A program made the position numbers and the translations under genes. A DNA stretch of 64,000 bases, from contig NW_020194685.1 in NCBI RefSeq assembly GCF_002865645.1, positions 2,815,363-2,879,362 of the forward strand, written 5' to 3'. The notes below the pieces were generated by a model that worked only from the letters and a program-made list of their open reading frames with translations, was not told where the DNA came from and made no database searches. The stretch comes from Hyaloscypha bicolor E (Eukaryota > Ascomycota > Leotiomycetes > Helotiales > Hyaloscyphaceae). Below, in pieces: positions 35,357-46,959 of the stretch (the first letter of the stretch is position 1; each line of letters begins with the position of its first letter).

Positions 35357-37555
35357 GTGCCCTACGTTTTCTCATTGGCTCCAATAGCCAACATCATCAA
35401 ATAGCGGAACACAATTTCCTCTTCACCCAGATCGTTGTCGGGATAAGAGCCACAGGAAGGTACAAATGTCCTCGTTGAAATGACCAGAAGTCGAAGCGCT
35501 GGAAAGGCAGGTCTCCAAGTCCAAGATAATCATCAGTGTGTCAAATGATTAGATTAGATTAGATTAATGGGCATTAATCTAATCTAATCAAGGAAATTTA
35601 CCATTAATCGTATTCTAATCATAATCTAATCAGATTAATCGATTATTAATTGATTAATTTGATTAATGGAGCACGTGACTAGACACGTGATGGCGCTAGC
35701 CGCATTAGGGCTACGGCCGCCTAGCGGCGGCCTGGGCCGCAGCTTACCAAGCTGTGAGGCACACAATAGCAGGGTAATGCACAAGTACCTAGTCAAGGTA
35801 AGTAAGCTTTAGAGTGACGCTTGCAAGTGTAACTGATTTCCAAGAGTTGATTCCAACAAAAGACTAATCGATGCCCCTTTCCAAAGCTAGAAGCGTCTCC
35901 CTATATATTCCCTAGTGCTTAGCCAAGCGTACGAAGTCCTTTACTTAATTAGGAAATGCGATCTCATGCAAGCTTAACCCAAAATAGGAAACTAGATCTA
36001 CGATATCTGACACCCGTCCATGCGCCATTACGTACGCCCCTCACAGATAATCAGTTTATTATTATAGAAAAGGAGTAATTAGTTAGTTCTTAGCTTAATT
36101 TAGTTTTTTTTATTATAATATTATTAATTAGTTATAAGGTTATTTAATAATTAATAAGTAAAAGTAAAGAGAAAAGTAAAAAAAGTCAAGAAACTCCGGT
36201 GTCACGTGATTAATCAAGCATTAATCAGATTAATCAAGATTAATTAATCTAATCTAATCAAAAAAAGTCTGAATCACGTTAATCATAATCTAATCACATT
36301 AATCAATTAATTAATCGATTAATTTGATTAACGTGATTAATCCTTTGACACACTGATAATCATACAACGGCTTCCCCGCCAAGGGTAAGACCTCATCACT
36401 AATATACTGCAGGACCTTACTGACAGCAGTGGCCGAGGCGGGATATCTGCCGTATGTGTGCGCCAGATACATGTTGACTGACCTCTGCAGCAAAGTAACA
36501 ATTTGGTAAGCAGTGGTTGAAGGGAGAATGAACAGCGAGGACAGGAACTTACAAACCAAGACACCCTCTCCAACCCAAGGGACACCGTCTCCAAATTGGC
36601 ACAGTCCAATGTACTCTCTCCTGTGCGCTCCACGCATACCAAACGAACGCCACCGTAACCAACGGGGCGCTCACCACCAGCGGTGGTAACCTGCATACCG
36701 GATCTTCTCGTCCTTCATTCTTGTCCTTCAACATCCGGTATAATACGTCGCTGCCCTTGCCCGTGATTACGGTCCCAAATATTATTTCCAGTCCGAGACC
36801 TAGATATGTGAGGCCGGTGGAGACTGTGCTGAGGCCGCATTGCTGCATCAACACGTGGGAGAAGGTTGTGACGAAGGGGTAGGTCAATCCAAAGAGGAAG
36901 GTGACCGTAGGATAGGAGAGAGGAAGAGCATTTTGAGGGTTCGGATAAATGCTTCTGTAATTCGCTTCTAAGGTGAGAGGCTGGCGTGGAGTGCTAATCG
37001 TAGCCCTTCATTTCCTGCCAACTTTTGCAGGGCGGCGACTTTATTTTTGAGGATCACCACTGCGCATGTCTCTTTCAAGAGGACAAAGCCAGGAGGGCCA
37101 AGACCATGAGATAGATGATGGCTTGGAGCCAGAAGACTCATCGCCATTCCTTGGCCTCTAATAGGTATCCGCCAATAGTGGGTCCCAAGGTCGGACCAAG
37201 CATGGGCCCATCCTCCACGCCACCATAGTTGCACCTCTTTTGTCCTGCGGAAATTCTCGCCTAGTGTTGCTCCATCCAATGTAAGGGGTACGCCAGCCTG
37301 CACATCCACAAGGAACTAAAATCCTATCAACATGCCCAGACTGTTGGACATTGCGCATGCAATTGCGAAGCCGAGGACGAGAGTGATGGGAACAAGGTAT
37401 ACTGGTCTTCGGCCGTAGATTTCGGAGAGCGGAGTGACTAGGGGGGGGGGGGCAAATACCAAGCCCAGGACGGAGATTGAAACGACGAAGGTTTCGAGGA
37501 AAGCGGAAGAGGAGTGGGAGTCGATCATTAATTTGGGGATAGCGAGTATTAGCAT
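35357..37555 (-). pseudogene. MFS drug/polyamine-type transporter pseudogene, split by a MITE
   Basis: Family text is present in order but in shifting frames. From the N-terminus it reads TFVVSISVLGLVFAPPPL, PLSEIYGRRPVYLV, ACAMSNSLGMLIGF, then broken sequence around 37000-37310 (GFVLLKETCAVVILKNK is intact), STGLTYLGLGLE, CRLPPLVVSAPLV, FVWYAWSAQERVHW, MYLAHTYGRYPASATAVS and LPLAGKPLYDY at 36365. There the hAT MITE interrupts; LGLG and VALIPTTIWVKRKL follow at 35357-35525. Frame changes occur near 37310, 37160 and 36600. It begins at an ATG (37555), but normal members have a longer cytoplasmic N-terminus, so the 5' end is also truncated, possibly by the Tc1 insertion nearby. A 12-base C run codes the PPP. 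Confidence 0.82.
35534..36355. mobile_element. hAT-type MITE (822 bp) with perfect 8-bp TSD
   Basis: Ends are CAGTGTGTCAAA and TTTGACACACTG. ATAATCAT flanks both sides (35526-35533 and 36356-36363). Sub-terminal regions are arrays of GATTA/TAATC motifs, 35545-35670 and 36210-36345, which are likely transposase-binding repeats. The core (about 35690-36000) is GC-rich at one end and non-coding. Insertion is in the Tyr-Asp-Tyr codons of the MFS pseudogene. Confidence 0.92.
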
Positions 37556-37608
37556 GGTTAATAATAAAGGTCTATAGCGGATATGTTAGCTGGCTGATGG
37601 GTCGGTAA

Positions 37609-39846
37609 TACGAAGACAACGGCATAAAGTATCGGGAATACAGGGCATTATTTTATGAAGGCCACTAAATGCCCTGTAAGCTCTTACTTTAATCTCCCTG
37701 TAGCTAGTCCTAGTCCCCTGTAACCCCCTATAAGCTTACTAAAAGTGCCCTGAAGGCTTAATATGGGCTTATACAGCTTGACAGGTACTAAACGCCCCTG
37801 TCACGATAAGGTGATATTGCAGTGGTGGTAAAGAGCTTGAATTGAGCTGAAGGCTGTGTGCCCGGCTAAAAGCACTGGCTACACGCTAAGTCACGTACAG
37901 TGGCACCACGTGACTGGTGCCACGTAACAGCCCCCAAACGCCTATAAATATAGGCGAGTCCACTAATTAGTAGCGAGTAAAGGGGGGGGTAATTAGCCCT
38001 AATATACACCTCTCCATACACACTTCGTTCTGAATTCTAATTCTAATTAATTAGAAAAACACTTAATACCTTTTGCTTTACTTTAGCTATTATTATAGCT
38101 ACTTTTAAAGGTTTATTTGATTTTCCTGATTTATTAGATAGCTAATCAGAGCTCTTCTCTCCTCCTAATTCCTCAGATAACGAATACTCTAACGAGTATA
38201 CCGAAGATAAAGAGAATATATGGTATAATTTACTATCAGATTCGGACGATTTAGATAATAATTTAGCTAAACCAGCCCTTCTATTACCCGCTTCGTTAAC
38301 TGCTTTTGTACTTACTACTCTTGGGCCCAAAGAGCACTCCACTAGTACCAGAATCAAGGCTATTTATATGCTTGAGGATAAGAAGTCTTTAGGACAAATT
38401 AGGGAAGCTATAGGAGTACCCAGATTAGCTATTTATCGACTTGCAGCTATAGCTAGAGAGTGTAAATAGGTAGAGAATAAGAATATGCCTTTGAAGGTCT
38501 TATATATACTCAATATATCAAGATCTAGTTAACCTGCAATTTCCTCTAAAGTAATTAAGTATATTTTGAAGATTATTCTTCAAAATTCTACTATAAGAGG
38601 CTTTTCTTATACTATAATTATAAAGGAAATAAAGAAAAGGGATTATGAGGTTATATCCAGAACCGTATAGAAAGTTCTTATTTATACAGGCTACTCTTAG
38701 TATAAACTAATAATTAAGCCTGGCTTGAATATTCTTAGTAAAGGGAAAAGATTAGCCTAGTACTTGGAACAAGAATATTAGACGCTTAATAATTAGAAAG
38801 ATGTGATTTTTACGGACGAGACTACTATTTAATTAGAAGGTATAAGGGGAAAGAGATATATATAGAGATTACCTAGAGAAGTATATAATAAGTATTATAT
38901 ATAAAGAAGATAGAAAGAATTTTCTGAGTTTATATTTTGGGGATCTTTCTCTTATAATAAAAAGGGGCCTTGTTATATATGGGAAAAGAAGACTTTATAA
39001 AAGAAGAGAGATTATAAAGCTAATCTTGATATAAGGAACTTATTAATTAAGAAGGCTAATAAATAGAAGTAGGAAAAGAAGCAAAGGAAATGGCTAAGGA
39101 AATAGAAAAAGGCTTATAGAAGGGCCCCTGGAAAAGTGCGAAAGATATAGAGTATAACGAGAAGACTAGTACTTATATTATAAAGAATAGATAAGGAGGA
39201 ATTAATTAGTATTAATACTAGAAAAAGATCTTAATTAAGAAGCTCTTGCCATTTGCAAGGGAATACTAAAAGGATTGCCCTAATACCCTTATATAAGAGA
39301 ATAATATAGGACCTTACAAGTCACATTACTAGAGGAAGGTTTATAATCTATAGAAGATTATAAAAATACTCTGGCCAGGAAACTTACCTAATCTTAATAT
39401 AATTAAGAAAGCCTGGTTCTAGATAAAAAAGAAAACTACCAAGCGGGAACCTACTAGTAATAGGAAGAAGCTAAGAGTAAGGTAAGAGAAATACTAGGAA
39501 GACCTTCCCTAGAGCAAGATTCAAGAGTGGATTATAGTAATTCCTGATTATATAAAGGAGATAATACGTTTGGAAGGGGGCAATAAGTATAAAGAAGGAA
39601 GGAAGAAGGGTTAAGAGAAGGTGGCTATATATTAGATAGTTATTTAGATAGATAAAATCGAACTAATTAAAAAACAATCGAAATTAGAGGTTTAGCGAGG
39701 TAAGCCACATTTCAGGGGACCCTTACAGGGCTTACAGGGGACTAGGACTAGCTACAGGGAGATTAAAGTAAGACCTTACAGGGCATTTAGTAGCCTTTAT
39801 AAAATAATGCCCTGTATTCCCGATACTTTATACCGTTGTCTTCGTA
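37609..39846 (+). mobile_element. Tc1/mariner DNA transposon, RIP-inactivated
   Basis: Inverted repeats of about 130 bp (37609-37740 and 39715-39846) begin TACGAAGACAACGG, and TA is consistent with the target duplication. The interior codes a decayed Tc1-like transposase. It lies directly upstream of the MFS pseudogene start. Confidence 0.88.
38270..39615 (+). pseudogene. Tc1-like transposase relic
   Basis: A helix-turn-helix region (RIKAIYMLEDKKSLGQIREA, about 38350) is followed by the catalytic block VIFTDETT near 38810 and, near 39375, WPGNLPNLNIIKKAWF with the family's last acidic region decayed to Asn. The C-terminal part reads IQEWIIVIPDYIKEIIRLEG. About twenty in-frame stops fall mostly at Gln positions, the RIP signature, so it is inactive. 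Confidence 0.85.
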
Positions 39847-40678
39847 CTCGGTAGTGGTCTAAAGTAAGTTAAATAAGAATAATGAATTGAGCTGGGAGTT
39901 CTTTTATTCAGTCATGAACTCGACACTTCGATCTCACCATGGAGGAAATTTTGAGATAATTCTTTTTACGCTTGCGTGTTGAATATTTAGTATAGGAATA
40001 TCTTTCAGGATGCGGTTGAGACTTGTCACATACCAGATCCAAGACAGTTTGTGCTTTGCTACAAGCCAACGTGGGCGAGAATCAACAAGCTAGAAACTAG
40101 TTTATCAAGTTCTCATGTGTTCATTCTCCCATTTCACTCTCGACCTCGAAATTTCAACGCGTCACTCCGCCACATAGAGATATTGGCATATTGCACAGCC
40201 AGTGTGGGGAAATGAGCCGCCCACTTGGAGAAATGTAAGATGCCGTACAAATGACGAGGTGATGGAAGTATCAGCACGAAAGATGAGGTAGGCTTGACCG
40301 AAGTCAAAGTGAGAAGAGGTCATTATTCAGTCCACTTTTATGCTTCCGGCGCACCCCCATCCATCCTCCAAACTGAGGGAAACTTATGATCCATCCATCC
40401 AGTATCATATCAACCAACGAATGCTAAATGAGGGCTTCAGGTTCCCTTCACTAAGCACCATGCCATCCCATCCTCAAGTCAAAGTTCATCATCGTACGAG
40501 GAATCCAGACGCCAAACTCCCTCGCTACCCTCCATGAAAGCCAGATGTGTGTGCCGTGACAGACTATGCTAACTCTTGCATGTGATGTTCCGTGTAGAAA
40601 TCAACACCTAGCCACTTCGTCTACACATCAAACCCATGCATGTTCAATTCTGTGCCGCCTAATGCTCGCTCGTATGCT
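39847..40678. other. intergenic region
   Basis: A 65-codon frame at 40340 is unsupported. Otherwise the 3' flank of the gene at 40679. Confidence 0.4.
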
Positions 40679-42778
40679 TCATGTCGTCTGTCGCTCATTT
40701 ACAGTCCATCTACGCTTCGGCGCCATCTCTCTGATCTTTTCTGCGTATCCTGGCGGTCTGGGCGTGCCCCAAAGGCCAAGAGGCGCAACCTCGTCTTCTT
40801 CACCTTGATCTTCACAGGCGCATTCTTCTTCGTTTTCCTTTTCTTCGTCTTTCTCCTTCTCATCCATGGCGCTGTTCCCGAAATTGAGAATCATGTCGTC
40901 TTGTTCTTCGACTTCTTCCTGCGGTTGTGGTGCGCTCCATAGGCCGATTGACATCTGACGTGGCGAGTCTGAGTATGTACGGGGCGTGGAGCCTGCAACA
41001 CTGGCGGTACGACGGATGCTGCCAAAGCTACTTGGTGTCGTGATGGGTCGAGATTTATTAGAGAATTGGGAATTATCAAGTGCTCCGCCGGTGCCATAGC
41101 GATCGCGGAACGCGCCAATACCTGCGAGTGAAGGTGTCCTCGACGATAATGGTGTTGTCGATGTGGACCTTAGATGATCGGTATTTGCTGTCAACATGAC
41201 ATCGTACTCGTCAGAGATGGAGAGAGTTTTCGAGGATGCACGCGAGTGAGATTTTGGTGTCGCCCCAGGAGCGGATGGAGTGTCCTTAGATGTAGGCTTC
41301 CTGACGGCCATTGTGAGTGAAGCCATCCCGACATCCATTAAGACAGGCTGATTCGTCAGAGCTCCAATCAGGGCATTGCACCCAGCACCATGTGTAACCA
41401 GAATGATTACCAAATCAGTATCCACATCCTCGGAATCGCACTCGTCATGGAAGGTCGACTGACCAGGACTGGAAGGAGTTTTCGTCGAAAGCTTTCCAGG
41501 GTCGCCACTGTCGCGGTACCAGCCCACCAAGTGCTGCAATCCCTTGCGAAATCTCTTATGCATTGAGCTCCATTCCTCGCCATATTCTCCTCCATTTCCC
41601 CAGTTCTGTGGTTCTCTCATACTGTCCCACTGGTAGTCTACATTCACGCAAGCATCTCTGGCGTGGGCCACATATCCCGCTGGAATAGGCTCGGCCAATG
41701 AGATGGCATAGCCGGGGATGGGAGGTTGATATATTCCGTGGCCGCCCTGAGCATGTGGAGGTACTGGGGCAGTAGTCGATACATTGGTAGCGCTTTTGTT
41801 ACTGTGACGTGTCCCGTTGCTTCCAACGCTGCTCAGGCTGCTTGTACGATCTCTTCGAGGAAGAGCTCCTCCGAGACTTGATAGATTCAATAAACCTTCG
41901 TCTTTGTCCTTCTCAGCAGCAACAACAACAGGGCTTCCCCAACCACCTGGAAATCCTTGGTTCGCAGGAGCAGTGTTGATATCTCGAACGTGTATCAAAT
42001 TGCTGTAGTCCTCTCTTCTCAGTAGATCAGCTTTAGCTCCTGCTACCATCATAATCGAACTCGGAGGCGGAGTGATCTGCTCGAAATAATCTGGTGACAG
42101 CCATTCTCCTAAGAAAGCATCCACACGTATGATGGACTTCTTGATGTTTTCTGGTTGCTCTTGAGGTTTGCCGTTCACCTTAGAGGTATTCGGTTCAAGA
42201 ATAGGGGCCAAGCGTGGCGAGTCCGTCACGATTGTAGGACGAACTCTGGGAGAAGAATGGAGTGGTTTGCCTCTTGCCGGAGATTGAGATCGATGGTGTG
42301 TGTGGGTATGTCCAGGATTTTGTGCCAACCCCGCACTGATAGCCACGGACGTTTGTACACAACGGAGGAAAGGTGAACTGTGGATGATGACCCTATGCCT
42401 GCGCTTTCTCACATTCCCAGTCTCCTCCTCCCCGTCGTTTGCTGCAAGTATCTCATCGTCTGTCTCCCGAGTCCGCAGGATGTTGGCAATGCGCGCCCCT
42501 AGGGCTCTGGACTGGGTCCAACCGCCATAAGTAAGAGGAGGATCGTAGGGAGTCGGGGATGTGAGGTGCCATTGCTTGTCAGCGGCATCCAGGCGTGCGC
42601 CGTGCCTGCAGTCTTGTTAGTATTCCGCCTTGGCAACGCTCAACTCGATTTTGAGCTGCAGCCCTTGCCGCGCCCCAACCTTGAAACAAGCAAACAAACG
42701 CAACAGCTGGAGGGGCGAAGAGGGTGGCGCAGACAGAACCTACCTGACGACGATGATAACAGCTGGTGGCCAACCCAT
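40679..42778 (-). CDS. Histidine phosphatase superfamily (phosphoglycerate-mutase-like) protein
   Basis: Exons 42778-42744 and 42605-40679, 653 residues. The short first exon ends inside the catalytic RHG motif: IIVVRHGAR is created by the splice, with the histidine near residue 13. Later landmarks are LTYGGWTQSRALGARIA, VIIHSSPFLRCVQTS (core SSP/C region) and the second catalytic histidine in VIILVTHGAGCNALIGAL at roughly residue 430. Between them lies a long Ser/Pro-rich insertion of about 200 residues, and after them an acidic, disordered tail of about 200 residues ending RRWTVNERQTT. This is the layout of fungal PGAM-like regulatory phosphatases, not glycolytic mutase. Substrate unknown. 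Divergent from GPI8. Confidence 0.85.
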
Positions 42779-43060
42779 TACATTGATAGATGGCCTTCAG
42801 CCATGGATCCTCAGAAGGGTTGGGGAATGTTTCGAGAGGTGCAAAGGCGACTTGAAGTTGATATATCAGTCAAGATTTAAGCGGGGATACCTTTCATGTG
42901 ATCAAGGGACGTGGCCCACCTGGGAGCCTCAAATTCGAGGCATCGAAAGGCATCAAATATTGATTGGTAATGAAGCCTCAGGAGACAACACGCATAATGC
43001 TCTCGACATACTTTCGCCATCCTCTCCTTCACAATTCAACCACCAAACTATAAATCCAGG
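42779..43060. promoter_or_regulatory. Bidirectional promoter region
   Basis: 282 bp between the divergent start codons of the phosphatase-like gene and GPI8. Contains no recognisable operator. Confidence 0.5.
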
Positions 43061-44279
43061 ATGAAGTTATCCAGACTACTTCAATTACCCCTAGCTCTCG
43101 CGCCGTTATTGGCCCCAGTAGCAGCAGAACATACCAGCAACTGGGCCGTCCTGGTGTCAACATCCCGATTCTGGTTCAACTACAGACATCTTGCAAATGT
43201 GCTCTCCCTCTACCGAACGGTCAAGAGACTTGGAATACCCGATTCACAAATTATCTTAATGCTGCCCGATGACATGGCATGCAATCCCCGCAACGCTTTT
43301 CCAGGAACAGTCTACAGTAATGCAGATCGAGCGGTGGATCTGTACGGAGATAATATCGAGGTGGACTATAGAGGCTACGAAGTTACAGTGGAGAACTTCA
43401 TTCGTTTATTGACGGATCGAGTCGGAGAAGAGATGCCAAGGAGCAAGAGGCTGTTGACCGATGATCGAAGCAACATCTTGGTGTATATGACTGGCCATGG
43501 AGGAAACGAGTTCTTGAAGTTCCAGGATGCGGAGGAAATCAGTGCATTTGATTTGGCGGATGCGTTTGAACAGATGTGGGAGAAGAAAAGGCATGTCAAA
43601 AGATTCCCCATATCCGAACACATCTGACGACTACCCTAGATACCACGAAATCCTCTTCATGATCGATACATGCCAAGCGAACACGATGTACAGCAAATTC
43701 TACTCTCCCAATATCATCGCAACAGGATCTTCGGAAATTGATCAGTCCTCATACTCCCACCATGCAGATAACGATGTCGGTGTTGCAGTTATCGACCGAT
43801 ACACATATTATAACCTAGATTTCTTAGAGACACAAGTCAGGGAGCCAAACAGCAAGAAGTCTTTGGGAGATCTTTTTGACAGCTATGATGAGTCCAAAAT
43901 CCACTCTCACCCAGGCGTTAGATGGGATTTATTCCCTGGTAAAGAGCAAGGGGGTCGAGAGAGACTCGTGATGGATTTCTTCGGCAATGTACAGAATGTG
44001 GAAGTCGATAGTGTTGGAAATGACACTGAATGGAAGGAAGACTTACTTGCTCTTGGCAAGAAGATTGCAGAGCTACGGGAACGAGCTGAAGCCGCAGAGG
44101 TGGCGGAGAAGAATACCAACGTACCTAATCCGTCCGTGGGTACCCATACATCGCGAAAGATCAGAGCTGCGAAAGTCCAGGTTGACGACAAATGGTGGGG
44201 AAAGAAAGCGGTTGGTGCTTGGGCTTTAGCAGGATGCTCTATGGTGTGGTTTCTGGGCACATATCTAGAGTCATCATAG
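43061..44279 (+). CDS. gpi8: GPI-anchor transamidase catalytic subunit
   Basis: Cysteine protease (C13/legumain-like) of the ER that attaches GPI anchors to protein C-termini, as part of the GPI transamidase complex. Exons 43061-43590 and 43640-44279 give 389 residues. A signal peptide (residues 1-22, [19 protein letters not shown]) leads to [20 protein letters not shown]. The catalytic His is in [10 protein letters not shown] (near residue 147) and the catalytic Cys in [17 protein letters not shown], just after the intron; [14 protein letters not shown] is also diagnostic. A C-terminal membrane helix ([15 protein letters not shown]) is present. The intron starts GCATGT and ends CCTAG, so it is most likely a GC-AG intron: no GT donor nearby keeps the frame. 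Confidence 0.94.
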
Positions 44280-44418
44280 AGTTTCGCCTTCTATTTATGC
44301 AATTTGAATTTCTAAGCCAAATCTTCCCTTGGTCTGGACCAGTGTCAACGTGCCAGCGCTGCATCTGCCAAGTCTATTTACATTTCGAATCCATTTTATG
44401 ATCTTTTCTCTCCCTCCT

Positions 44419-45222
44419 TTAAGTGTTTGATCTTGACGCAGACTTCACCTCCCTGATTGAAAAATTGGGCACCTTCACCGCGTCCAAACCGTCCCTCTTT
44501 GTCGCCAAGCCCTCAACCCACTGTCCCACCGCATCCTCCAGCATTTCAACGCCTAACAGGTGCTCGAAAGCCCTCCACGGCTGAAATGTCCAGACGCACA
44601 ATTCCACCAGCACACCCGCTCTCGGAACATTAAACCCCGCCGGCATCACGAACTCTAGATCTCCCAGCCTCAGCACCTCCTCTCTCGCATCCTTTCTCTC
44701 ACCGACGACGAGCACGGCCTCTTCCAAATTCGGGAAGGCACGCAAGAGTCCCGGGACCGAGGGCTGGTATTGTTGGGTTCGTTGTTGCTGTTTGAGGAGT
44801 GTTTCGAAGGCCGCGAGTGGAACCGCCAGGCGTCGGACGCTGTTGGCCATGGCATTACTACCACCTGGTCGTCCGGGGTGATTCACATTCGACTCAAGAG
44901 TGTACTTCAACGTCGCGAGGTCGGTGAGGAAGAGGTAGTCGATCCGCGTGTTTAGAAACAGCTTGGGGACGCGGGGTTTCGATCTATAGTGTCTGGTTTG
45001 CGTTCGCAGTGCGCAAGTCCGGGATTCGTGATTTGTGTAGAGGAGAGGGTGCGGTGCGGTAAGCTGCCAGAGGTGGTGGTGGTGGTTGATATTTAGGGCT
45101 ATGATGCGGGGATTTGAGAGAGCGTGGTGGGAGATTTTGAGGCGGAGTTCGGCAGGGAGATCGGGGAAGAGAGTGAATGCTGCGGTTGTGTCTCCGGCTT
45201 CTGAAGGGGTGCCATTGGGCAT
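44419..45222 (-). CDS. 2EXR-domain protein
   Basis: Single-exon frame of 267 residues beginning MPNGTPSEAG. The 2EXR core is FTLFPDLPAELRLKI followed by NPRIIALNI and a YTNHESR motif, then RVPKLFLNTRIDYLFL, which is the family's strand region. The family is common and expanded in plant-associated ascomycetes and has no known biochemical role. Ends with a lysine/serine-rich tail. It is the first of four 2EXR-like loci in this window. Histidine-rich NHHHHLW is unusual. Confidence 0.8.
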   Translation of the reverse strand: MPNGTPSEAGDTTAAFTLFPDLPAELRLKISHHALSNPRIIALNINHHHHLWQLTAPHPLLYTNHESRTCALRTQTRHYRSKPRVPKLFLNTRIDYLFLTDLATLKYTLESNVNHPGRPGGSNAMANSVRRLAVPLAAFETLLKQQQRTQQYQPSVPGLLRAFPNLEEAVLVVGERKDAREEVLRLGDLEFVMPAGFNVPRAGVLVELCVWTFQPWRAFEHLLGVEMLEDAVGQWVEGLATKRDGLDAVKVPNFSIREVKSASRSNT

Positions 45223-45554
45223 TTCGAATTTGTAGAGGTAGGGAGAAGGAAAATGGGGAAGCCAAGATGGAGATTTGATCAGAGGTGGAGGTTCTATGTG
45301 CGAGCCCAGAGTTGTTTGATCAAGTGATCAGATTATTCTATGACGTGTCTTCGCATTTCAACATTCACTGTTCCTTGCAGTTTACTTCACTTCATCTTTT
45401 ACTCTCTCAATCCACGTTACTCATGACCACTCACTTAATGTGCCTAAAGCAGTAGTACAATGCGTGTCTTATTGGAACATGCACTGCAAATACTCTCAAA
45501 ACGCTCCCCATTCCAGTTAATTTCCAGCCTTCTGGGCCCAATAGCGGAAATCCT
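45223..45554. other. intergenic region
   Basis: Nothing coding seen. Confidence 0.4.
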
Positions 45555-46049
45555 TTATTGACGGAAGTGGGGTTCGTCAGATAGCTCCCAATGAAACAGC
45601 AATTTCACCTCGACCTCCCTCTGGTCCTCTCCCTCAAAGTTGTTCATTGACTCATGAACTTCTATGCTTGTCTTGACCTTAAACGGTGGCGACAGATCTC
45701 TGGGCTCCAAAAAGTGTGTAAACGTGTTCAGCCAACTTCTTCTTCAGCGCCTTTCTCACTTTCTCCATCTTGGATCTTCCTGATTCTCCTTTTTTGAATG
45801 CACCCATAATCCGAGGAAGCCACTTTTGAACCTTCGGGCGGCTACCATCCTTGGCACACTGCCATTGTAGACCTTCTTGTGGTCTATTTGGAGGAGAACT
45901 TAATTAGCTGACCACAATAAACCATCCCAGCGATACAATTCTGGATCCCCTCTATGCCCATTCGAACTGAAATTATCTGACCATTCGCAGTCTGACACTC
46001 CCCTATCGCTACCCCACCTGTAGTCACCTGAGCTTTCGTAATCGGACAT
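45555..46049 (-). CDS. Small protein of an unrecognised tandem family, member 1 (structure uncertain)
   Basis: Begins MSDYESSGDYRWGSD at 46049, like member 2 (MSDYEELSDEW). Downstream are PRIMGAFKKGESGRSKMEKV, KALKKKLAEHVYTLF and, in another frame, KTSIEV followed by KLLFHWELSDEP and a stop at 45555. Two frame changes are needed (near 45900 and 45690). I could not place canonical introns of normal size there, so this may be a gene with short introns or a pseudogene. No known domain. Confidence 0.4.
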
Positions 46050-46563
46050 TGCGGTGTAGCGAGCAGCGATTGCTGTGAATGACAAGATGGTGACGAGTAT
46101 TTCGTTGTAACTTGAGAAGCTCGTTAGACAAGCTATGTGAATAAGTTGTAAAGGATGGCAAATGCTGGAAAGGCACCACTAATCTTGGACCGATTGGGAT
46201 GCAAGTCTGGGGAGGAGTTGAAGCAGCGTTTGATGTAAATGTTGTTGATATCGAGGTTGCTCTTGCAAAATGAACCACCTCTTCCATGCTTCCAAAATGC
46301 CCTAGTCATCTTCACCGACTGTAGAGGTGTACAACGATGATTCAAAAAATATGTATACTTCATCTCCACTATCTAATCACACGTTTTTCTCATTCATGAG
46401 TACTCATTCAATTTCTAGGAAGAAGTAGCACAACGAATGTCTTATTGGAATGTGTAACGCTCTTAGACCACCATACACTTCTAGTCCGGGTCTGTCTGGC
46501 AGTGGCTGGTTGACTGAGAATTTTCTGGCTGAATCACTTCCAGTTTTCTATCCTCCAAGCACT
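46050..46563. other. intergenic region
   Basis: Frames at 46024-46369 (-) have no family features. Some sequence similarity to the region upstream of member 2 is possible. Confidence 0.35.
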
Positions 46564-46959
46564 CTAAAGGTCATGCATCGATATTTCCCAAATAAACATC
46601 AGCGGAACAACCGCCGTGACTTCCACATCACTGGTAGGCTTATCTAGTTCTACGCTTGCCCTAGACTCCATCGCCGTCGAAAGCTGATCCGGGGTCTTCC
46701 CTATCATGAACCAGACCAATTCCTGCTTCAGAGTCCAGTGGTTCTCATGCTGGCCATCAATCTTGAACTTTCCAGTCTCACCGCTCTTTGAGTACGCCCA
46801 AAGCTTGATGAAACCCAGGCGTCCGTGTTCACCACTGGCTAACAGTTGTGGTTTGCCGCTAATCCGGAACTCTTTGTGCTCAATCCTGGAGAGGAGGCCA
46901 CGAGCTGACCACGGCGCCCGTTCAACCCACTCATCAGATAACTCTTCGTAATCGGACAT
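46564..46959 (-). CDS. Small protein of an unrecognised tandem family, member 2 (131 aa)
   Basis: Uninterrupted frame from ATG at 46959. Sequence features: acidic start MSDYEELSDEWVERAPW, ISGKPQLLASGEHGRLGFI, KLWAYSKSGETGKFKI, SRASVELDKPTSDVEV and the end PLMFIWEISMHDL. The last block matches KLLFHWELS of member 1 and SFHWEVS of member 3. No signal peptide or membrane helix. I do not recognise the family. Confidence 0.55.
   Translation of the reverse strand: MSDYEELSDEWVERAPWSARGLLSRIEHKEFRISGKPQLLASGEHGRLGFIKLWAYSKSGETGKFKIDGQHENHWTLKQELVWFMIGKTPDQLSTAMESRASVELDKPTSDVEVTAVVPLMFIWEISMHDL

Noticed and set aside
43591..43600. GT at 43594 as the GPI8 donor
   Set aside because: It breaks the frame into the conserved [11 protein letters not shown] block; the GC donor at 43591 keeps it.
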